From contig JAFZFR010000033.1 in assembly GCA_017555805.1 (NCBI GenBank), forward strand, positions 1 to 35,256: 35,256 nt of DNA. The letters are read 5' to 3'. The position numbers were made by a program, and so were the translations under genes. Below are positions 29,692 to 35,256 of this stretch, in pieces. The notes under the pieces were generated by a model. It searched no databases and was not told the origin of the DNA. It was given only the letters and a program-made list of their open reading frames with translations. This DNA is from Alistipes sp. Lineage in GTDB: Bacteria; Bacteroidota; Bacteroidia; Bacteroidales; Rikenellaceae. Every line of letters starts with the position of its first letter. Position 1 is the stretch's first letter.

Positions 29692-31101
29692 ATGGCAAGA
29701 AAAAGACAAAATTATCCACTCATCGAGGCGCTGGAGATTACCACTCTGGCAGCCGAGGGCAAGGCTATGGGACGCTATAACGAGCAGGTCGTGTTTGTGC
29801 CGATGACCGTGCCTGGCGATGTTGTGGATGTGCAGATACGCAACAAGCGCCGCCGCTTTATGGAGGGCGTGGTGGTGAACTATGTTAAGCGCTCGCCTCT
29901 GCGTGAGGAGCCTTTCTGTCCTCACTTTGGAGTGTGTGGCGGATGTAAGTGGCAGAACCTCCCATACGCCGAGCAGTTGCGCTTTAAGACCGAGCAGGTG
30001 CGCGACCAACTCACCCGCATCGGTAAGGTGGAACTTCCCGAAATAAAACCTTGTCTTGGTTCGGCGAAGCAGCAGTTCTACCGCAATAAGTTGGAGTTCA
30101 CATTTGCCGACAAGCGCTGGCTCACCTACGAGGAGATTGCCCAGGGTGGCGACATCGACCGCGCACCAGCACTCGGCTTCCACATCCCTAACTGCTTCGA
30201 CAAGGTGCTTGACATCAACAAGTGCTACCTTCAGGCAGACCCATCAAACGGCATCCGCGACGCGGTAAAGCAGTTCTGCATCGAGAATGGCTACTCGTTC
30301 CACAACTGCCGCGAGCATCAGGGCTTGATGCGTAACATCATCATCCGCACAGCCTCTACGGGCGAGGTGATGGTTATCGTGGTCTTTAACGAGAACGACC
30401 AGGAGCGCATCGTGGCGCTTATGGAGATGTTGAAGGCGAAGTTCGAGCAGATTACATCGCTCTTCTATGTGGTAAACACCAAGTGGAACGACTCGGTGGG
30501 CGACCTTGAGCATATCTGCTATGCGGGCAAGGACCACATCATCGAGCAGATGGAGGGCTTGCAGTTCAAGGTAGGTCCAAAGTCATTCTACCAGACCAAC
30601 TCCGAGCAGGCTTACGAACTCTATAAGGTGACACGCGAGTTCGCCGACCTCAAGGGCGACGAGGTTTTGTATGACCTCTACACCGGTACGGGCACCATCG
30701 CCAACTTCTGCGCGCGCCGCGCCAAAAAGGTTGTGGGCGTTGAGTATGTGCCCGAGGCGATTGAGGATGCAAAGGTCAATTCGGCTATCAACGGCATCGA
30801 CAACACCTCGTTCTACGCTGGCGATATGAAGGATGTATTGTCGGATGAGTTTGTTGAGCGCAACGGCCGTCCCGATGTGATTATCCTCGACCCACCACGC
30901 GCGGGCGTTGATGAGCGAGTGATTGAGGTTATCCTCCGCGCCGCACCAGAGCGCATCGTATATGTGAGTTGCAACCCAGCCACACAGGCGCGCGACCTCC
31001 AGTTGATGGATGGTCAGTATGAGGTTGTGGCGGTGCAGCCAGTGGATATGTTCCCACACACCCACCATGTGGAGAATGTGGTGAAACTCCAGCGCCGCTA
31101 A
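29692..31101 (+). CDS. rlmD: 23S rRNA (uracil-5-)-methyltransferase, RlmD/RumA family
   Basis: Uses S-adenosylmethionine to make 5-methyluridine in RNA; 469 residues. An N-terminal TRAM domain (about 8-65) is followed by iron-sulfur cysteines Cys76, Cys82 and Cys85 (CPHFGVCGGCKW) with a fourth Cys probably in IKPCLG. The methyltransferase domain holds YDLYTGTGTIANFCA, the DPPRAGVD motif and the nucleophile Cys427 (YVSCNPAT). The family includes RlmC, RlmD and TrmA-like members; the iron-sulfur cluster favours RlmC/RlmD, but the exact uridine is not decided. Confidence 0.88.
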   Translation: MARKRQNYPLIEALEITTLAAEGKAMGRYNEQVVFVPMTVPGDVVDVQIRNKRRRFMEGVVVNYVKRSPLREEPFCPHFGVCGGCKWQNLPYAEQLRFKTEQVRDQLTRIGKVELPEIKPCLGSAKQQFYRNKLEFTFADKRWLTYEEIAQGGDIDRAPALGFHIPNCFDKVLDINKCYLQADPSNGIRDAVKQFCIENGYSFHNCREHQGLMRNIIIRTASTGEVMVIVVFNENDQERIVALMEMLKAKFEQITSLFYVVNTKWNDSVGDLEHICYAGKDHIIEQMEGLQFKVGPKSFYQTNSEQAYELYKVTREFADLKGDEVLYDLYTGTGTIANFCARRAKKVVGVEYVPEAIEDAKVNSAINGIDNTSFYAGDMKDVLSDEFVERNGRPDVIILDPPRAGVDERVIEVILRAAPERIVYVSCNPATQARDLQLMDGQYEVVAVQPVDMFPHTHHVENVVKLQRR

Positions 31102-31152
31102 TGCACGATTTTGGCTGTTAGACTCGTTCTACTTTAGAACGCTAAAACAGAA

Positions 31153-31866
31153 ATGACTATGAAAAGATTTTTTATCGCAGTGGCTTTTGCCGCAATGATG
31201 CTTGTGGCGCAGAGTGCGCAGGCGCAGTATCAGCAGATGATTCCAACGGTGTCGGTCAATGGCTCGGCACAACTCAAGGTGACGCCCGACGAGATTTACA
31301 TCTCTATCAAACTCGACGAGAGTGACACCAAGGGCAAGATTCCCGTACTCCTCCAGCGCAAGGAGATGCTCTCGGCGCTCAAGAAGTGCGGTATCAATGT
31401 CGAGGAGCAACTCTCGGTGCAGGGAATGACCAGCGAGTACTACCGCAAGCGTGGCTCATTGGCGGCGACGCAGTATGAGTTGAAGGTTGGCTCGGCAGAG
31501 GAGGCGCGCAAGGTCTTTGAGGCGCTCGACAAGGCGGGTGTGGCGAATGTGAACATCACGCGAGCAGCCTGCTCCAACATCGAGGAGCACCGCGCCAAGG
31601 CACGCCAGGCGGCTATGCTGAATGCCCAGATGCGAGCATCACAACTCGCCGAGGCTGTGGGTCAGTCTATCGGCGCGTGCTATGAGATTAACGACTACTC
31701 AACCGATGTGGAGTACTCGACCCGTGCCCGCGTGATGATGAAAAACTCCCTTGCGCTGGAGTCGGCGGACGCCATAGAGGAGGCAGAGCCTGAGGTTGAT
31801 TTCGAGCAGATTGTCATCAAGTACAACCTCTCGGCAAAGTTTTATTTGAACACAGAAACAAAGTAA
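31153..31866 (+). CDS. SIMPL domain (DUF541) exported protein
   Basis: A 237-residue protein of the SIMPL/DUF541 family, whose members include E. coli YggE and are linked to oxidative stress without a settled function. A signal peptide is present (MKRFFIAVAFAAMMLVAQSA, cleaved near AQAQ). The mature part begins with the family hallmark VSVNGSAQLKVTPDEIYISI and later has LSAL-KKCGI and SNIEEHRAKARQAAMLNAQM, then DYSTDVEYSTRARVMM. Met at 31159 is an equally good start since it opens the signal peptide directly. An imperfect hairpin (31125-31141) sits in the short gap after rlmD but lacks a T run. Confidence 0.87.
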   Translation: MTMKRFFIAVAFAAMMLVAQSAQAQYQQMIPTVSVNGSAQLKVTPDEIYISIKLDESDTKGKIPVLLQRKEMLSALKKCGINVEEQLSVQGMTSEYYRKRGSLAATQYELKVGSAEEARKVFEALDKAGVANVNITRAACSNIEEHRAKARQAAMLNAQMRASQLAEAVGQSIGACYEINDYSTDVEYSTRARVMMKNSLALESADAIEEAEPEVDFEQIVIKYNLSAKFYLNTETK

Positions 31867-31870
31867 AGAT

Positions 31871-32542
31871 ATGAAGATTGCACGATTGATATTCAATCCT
31901 ATTCAGGAGAACACCTATGTGGTCTGGGACGAGACTATGGAGGCGGTAGTTATCGACGCTGGTAATATGGGCGAGCGTGAGAACGATGTTTTGGCGAAGT
32001 TCATCGCCGACAACGGCTTGAAGCCAGTGCTGGCGCTCAACACCCACGGTCACTTCGACCACCTGCTGGGCGTTGACTTTCTGCGTAACCGCTACGGCGC
32101 TAAATTGGCAATGAGCTCAAAGGATGAGTTCTTGTTGAAGGGCGCATCCGTAAGTGCCGAGTTGTTCGGTATCCGCGCTGGCGACCTGCCAGAGGCTATC
32201 GACATCGATTTGGAGGGCGAGGAGTCAGTGAAGTTTGGCAACACCGAGCTCAAGATTATCTCTGTGCCTGGTCACACACCTGGTCACTTGGCATTCTATG
32301 AGCCACAGTCGAATGTCCTGTTCACGGGCGACACCCTCTTCCGCGAGAGCATCGGCCGTACGGACCTCCCTGGCGGCGACTACTCGTGGATTATGCGCTC
32401 GATTATCGAGAACATCCTGCCACTTGGCGACGAGGTGAAGATTTACCCAGGTCATGGTGACACCAGCGACCTCGGTCACGAGTCAATGTACAACCCATTT
32501 GTTGTTGAGGTGCTCAACAACGAGGTGAACTACAAGGGCTAA
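31871..32542 (+). CDS. Metallo-beta-lactamase fold hydrolase (glyoxalase II-like)
   Basis: A cytoplasmic hydrolase of 223 residues in the YcbL/glyoxalase II group. The metal site motif THGHFDH (HxHxDH) lies near residue 60. Later ligands are in VPGHTPGHLAFY, LFTGDTLFRESIGRTDLPGG and YPGHGDTSDLGHE. The GRTDL stretch and short length fit YcbL-type enzymes that act on S-lactoylglutathione-like or other thioesters, though Bacteroidales often lack glutathione, so the natural substrate is open. It starts 4 bases after the SIMPL gene stop. Confidence 0.9.
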   Translation: MKIARLIFNPIQENTYVVWDETMEAVVIDAGNMGERENDVLAKFIADNGLKPVLALNTHGHFDHLLGVDFLRNRYGAKLAMSSKDEFLLKGASVSAELFGIRAGDLPEAIDIDLEGEESVKFGNTELKIISVPGHTPGHLAFYEPQSNVLFTGDTLFRESIGRTDLPGGDYSWIMRSIIENILPLGDEVKIYPGHGDTSDLGHESMYNPFVVEVLNNEVNYKG

Positions 32543-32550
32543 ACTCCGCA

Positions 32551-33837
32551 ATGAAAAACCGTCTGCTGACCATTCTTTTGCTCCTCTGCGCGTGCGTATG
32601 CTCGGCGCAGAACACCGTCTTGCTCACGCCCCAGCAGGCAAACGACAGGGTGAGTGGCTACATCAGCGAGGGTAATTACTCCGCTTTGGGTCGCGAGTTA
32701 CCCGCTTTGCGTGAGGCTATCGTACCGCAACTATTGCAGTTGGCGGATGCGCTGGTGGCCTACTATGAGGGTCGTCACGCGGAGAGCAACGCCCTGATAG
32801 AGGGTCTGGCGCAGTATGAGAAGGAGTTGGGCGCGGGGGTTATCACCTCGATGCAGAATATCGCCTACTATAATGCTCTTGCTATGGAAGAGTATGCCAA
32901 GGCGGGGGAGTATCTAAGGGCTGTGGCGCAAAGTGGGGATGAAGCCCAACGCCAAACAATAGCCTATTTCCAAAAGTGGATGGAGGCTATGGCTGGGCAA
33001 AAGGTGGTTAAGATTAAACCTTCAAAGCGCGACCGCGAGTTCACAATCGAGAACCGCAAGGTGGGCGACGGCTCACATATTATGGTCGAGGCGAGGTCGG
33101 GCAAGCAGAGTGTGGATATGATTTTCGACACAGGTTGCTGCTATGCCAACTGCATCACCGCGGAGGCAGCCGAGCGCTTGGGTGTGAAGGTGGTGCTTGA
33201 GGAGTTGCCAATCGACGGCGTGGCAGGCAGCGACAAAGTAAAGGTGGGCATCCTGCCAAAGATGAAGATTGGCGATGTGGTTATCAGGAACGCCTCGTTC
33301 TTCATTCTGGATAAGATTGTGGATGACCCTTCGGTTGGAAAGATAGAAGCCGTCTTGGGTACTCACATTCTGCGCGCTCTGGGTGAGATGCAGATTGATA
33401 CGCAAGAGGGTAAGGTTACACTCCCATCGAAAAAGAGCGAAGCGCCCGAGCAGAGAAACCTATCGTTCCATACGGGAAATTACGGCATCGAAATCGCGTT
33501 TAACGGAGCGAAGATGGTGGTGCACCTCGATACGGGAGCAAACAACAGCCACCTCTCAACGCTCTTTTACAATCAGCACCGCGTGATGGTGGATAGCAGT
33601 GCTGCTTCGCGTGCTACGATTACCCGCTCGGGCGTAGGTGGTGGCGAGAAGGTGGAGATAATGAAGGTGCCTGGCATCGCTTTAGATGTTGCGGGCAAGA
33701 CGATAGTATTTAATCCGATTAGTGTCTATACGCGCGGCGGCGGGTCGTCGTGGTATGGCGTGATGGGTGCTGACTTTTTGTTGGGTGCGGGCAGAGTGAC
33801 GCTCGACCTTGAGAAGATGTATTTAAGAATTGAATAG
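32551..33837 (+). CDS. Exported protein with two retropepsin-like aspartyl protease domains
   Basis: A 428-residue protein with a signal peptide (MKNRLLTILLLLCACVCSAQ). Residues 25-160 are helical with a TPR-like look (LVAYYEGRHAESNALIEG, YYNALAMEEYAKAGEYL). Two retropepsin-like domains follow in tandem: the first with active-site Asp193 (MIFDTGCCY) and closing hydrophobic-hydrophobic-Gly motif AVLGTHIL; the second with Asp327 (VHLDTGANN) and GVMGADFLL. Single-domain retropepsins dimerise, so a fused pair could make one active site, as in pepsin. Substrates are unknown. Its stop is 3 bases from the next start. Confidence 0.85.
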   Translation: MKNRLLTILLLLCACVCSAQNTVLLTPQQANDRVSGYISEGNYSALGRELPALREAIVPQLLQLADALVAYYEGRHAESNALIEGLAQYEKELGAGVITSMQNIAYYNALAMEEYAKAGEYLRAVAQSGDEAQRQTIAYFQKWMEAMAGQKVVKIKPSKRDREFTIENRKVGDGSHIMVEARSGKQSVDMIFDTGCCYANCITAEAAERLGVKVVLEELPIDGVAGSDKVKVGILPKMKIGDVVIRNASFFILDKIVDDPSVGKIEAVLGTHILRALGEMQIDTQEGKVTLPSKKSEAPEQRNLSFHTGNYGIEIAFNGAKMVVHLDTGANNSHLSTLFYNQHRVMVDSSAASRATITRSGVGGGEKVEIMKVPGIALDVAGKTIVFNPISVYTRGGGSSWYGVMGADFLLGAGRVTLDLEKMYLRIE

Positions 33838-33840
33838 ATA

Positions 33841-34569
33841 ATGGGAAAACTTTTTCATAGAGTGCTCTATCGTTGCCTCTCGCTGGAGAACTACTTGCGA
33901 GTGGTGAGCCGTCTGTTCTTCCTCTACCGCGCCGTGGGACTCGGCCGCAAGGGCAGGGCATTGGAGTATGTCTATCACTTGCCGCAGTTGGTCAAGCGGG
34001 GCGATACCGTGATTGACATCGGCGCAAACCTCGGTTACTACACCTGTCCGCTCGCTGACCTGGTTGGCTCGGAGGGTAGGGTATATGCCGTTGAGCCAGT
34101 GCCAGTGATTTTTTCTGTTTTGAAGCGCAATGTGGGCTCACGCAAGAATGTAACGCTGATGAACTACGCGCTGGGCGAGGAGTGTCGCACCATCGAGATG
34201 GCGAATGACTCGGTAGCCTCGGCTGGTTACTTCGGTACGGGGCGCAACTTTGTGAGCGATGGCGAGTTGTCAAAAGATGCGGTGCGCTTTACGGCGCAGA
34301 TGCAGCGCGGTAGCGAGTTGTTTGCCGACTTGGAGCGAGTCGATTTCATAAAGTGCGACATTGAGGGTTACGAGCGTGTGGTACTGCCCGAACTGCGACC
34401 CATCATCGAGCGCCACCACCCGACGGTGCTTGTTGAGACTGATGGCGAGAGCCGCCGCAAGATGATTGAGATGTTTACGGAGTTGGGTTACAAGGCGTTT
34501 ATGCTTCAAGATGGAGCAGAGGTTGCTCTTGATGCCAATTCAGATAAGGATATAATCTTTAGATACTAA
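33841..34569 (+). CDS. FkbM family SAM-dependent methyltransferase
   Basis: A 242-residue class I methyltransferase. The SAM site is [18 protein letters not shown] (about 55-72), with acidic loop VYAVEPVP and the FkbM hallmark [19 protein letters not shown] near 175. FkbM proteins methylate hydroxyls of sugars, polyketides or glycan units; no biosynthetic cluster is nearby, so the substrate is unknown. The first 40 residues are basic and hydrophobic and may touch the membrane. It is packed between the protease and trmD in the same run of genes. Confidence 0.87.
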   Translation: MGKLFHRVLYRCLSLENYLRVVSRLFFLYRAVGLGRKGRALEYVYHLPQLVKRGDTVIDIGANLGYYTCPLADLVGSEGRVYAVEPVPVIFSVLKRNVGSRKNVTLMNYALGEECRTIEMANDSVASAGYFGTGRNFVSDGELSKDAVRFTAQMQRGSELFADLERVDFIKCDIEGYERVVLPELRPIIERHHPTVLVETDGESRRKMIEMFTELGYKAFMLQDGAEVALDANSDKDIIFRY

Positions 34570-34579
34570 CAAAACTTTT

Positions 34580-35256
34580 ATGAGAATAGATATTATAAGT
34601 GTTGTGCCTGAGCTGCTCACTTCGCCAATGAATGAGTCAATCCTCAAGCGAGCGCAGGAGAAGGGTTTGGTTGAGATTGTTATTCACAATCTGCACGACT
34701 ATGCACACGACCCACGCAAGACCACCGATGACTATCCGTTTGGTGGCGAGGCGGGTATGGTGATGAAGTGCGAGCCCGTGTTTGAACTTATCGAGAAGTT
34801 GCAGTCGGAGCGCAACTATGACGAGATTATCTACACCTCGCCCGACGGCATCACCTACAACCAGCACGAGGCTAACCGCCTCTCGATGTGCGAGAATATC
34901 ATCATCCTTTGCGGTCACTACAAGGGCATCGACTACCGCATCCGTGAGCACCTTATCACACGCGAAATATCTATCGGCGACTATGTGCTGACGGGTGGTG
35001 AGTTGGCGGCGTGTGTGATTGCCGACTCTGTTGTGCGCCTTATCCCAGGTGCTATCGGTGACGAGGCATCGGCGCTGACCGACTGCTTTCAGGATGATTT
35101 GTTAGCCCCTCCCGTATATACCCGCCCATCGGAGTTCCGCGGCTGGCGTGTGCCCGATGTATTGCTCTCGGGTAACTTCGCCGAGATTGAGAAGTGGAAG
35201 GAGGAGCAGGCGTATGAGCGCACCGAGCGACTTCGCCCCGACCTTTTGGACAAAAT
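34580..35256 (+). CDS. trmD: tRNA (guanine-N1-)-methyltransferase, 3' end outside window
   Basis: TrmD makes 1-methylguanosine at position 37 of tRNAs and prevents frameshifting. The first 225 codons are visible and open to the window end (about 225 to 250 is usual). Family signatures: [13 protein letters not shown] start, [15 protein letters not shown], the knot motifs [11 protein letters not shown] and [13 protein letters not shown], then [21 protein letters not shown]. It closes the visible operon, 10 bases after the FkbM methyltransferase gene. Confidence 0.96.
   Translation, partial: MRIDIISVVPELLTSPMNESILKRAQEKGLVEIVIHNLHDYAHDPRKTTDDYPFGGEAGMVMKCEPVFELIEKLQSERNYDEIIYTSPDGITYNQHEANRLSMCENIIILCGHYKGIDYRIREHLITREISIGDYVLTGGELAACVIADSVVRLIPGAIGDEASALTDCFQDDLLAPPVYTRPSEFRGWRVPDVLLSGNFAEIEKWKEEQAYERTERLRPDLLDK

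Overview
The window is about 35 kb of chromosome from a member of the Bacteroidota, most likely Bacteroidales. I lean towards a Rikenellaceae/Alistipes-like gut commensal, but that rank is inference. The pointers are: -7 promoter boxes of the Bacteroidota type TAnnTTTG (several with TTTG about 20 bp upstream) with few clear Shine-Dalgarno sites; an EF-G2 paralogue of the kind known from gut Bacteroidales; menaquinone genes of the futalosine route (mqnB, mqnD); two GH78 rhamnosidase-family proteins; a LytS/LytTR pair; and a GC-rich core punctuated by AT-rich foreign-looking genes.

Layout. 1-1610: end of the ribosomal alpha operon (rpoA, lacking its 5' end, and rplQ) with a terminator. 1611-2074: palindromic repeats. 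2129-4291 (-): EF-G2. 4292-5001: a 183-bp MITE-like palindrome and further repeats. 5002-7596 (-): a secreted M28 peptidase and a ROK sugar kinase. 7730-8704: a polyprenyl diphosphate synthase. 8705-10056: a small island with two unknown exported proteins, flanked by a 47-bp duplication of the synthase gene's 3' end. 10217-13617: a U32 family protein, an M24 aminopeptidase and mqnB. 13670-16384: a large AT-rich gene for a 904-residue zinc-ribbon protein of unknown function, inserted in the operon. 16386-19846: GH78 rhamnosidase and mqnD, overlapping by one base. 19896-20669 (-): an AT-rich orphan. 20741-21122: structured non-coding DNA. 21128-21200 (-): tRNA-Lys(CTT). 21321-22649 (-): a GH2-like protein lacking the catalytic nucleophile region. 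22708-23169: a stand-alone HsdR-N nuclease-like domain. 23171-24990 (-): LytTR regulator and LytS-type kinase. 25114-26268: glycerophosphodiester phosphodiesterase. 26323-28569 (-): GH78-like lipoprotein. 28767-35256: a long co-directional run of EamA transporter, RlmD-like RNA methyltransferase, SIMPL protein, metallo-beta-lactamase hydrolase, tandem retropepsin-like protease, FkbM methyltransferase and trmD (cut by the window end).

How it fits together. Much of the window is housekeeping (transcription, translation, RNA modification, menaquinone and isoprenoid synthesis) mixed with glycan and lipid scavenging enzymes exported to the envelope. The parts that look new are the AT-rich zinc-ribbon gene inside the mqn operon, the patchwork island at 8.7-10.1 kb in which three short stretches are near-copies of neighbouring genes, and a family of three two-hairpin repeats whose stems differ in sequence but stay fully complementary.
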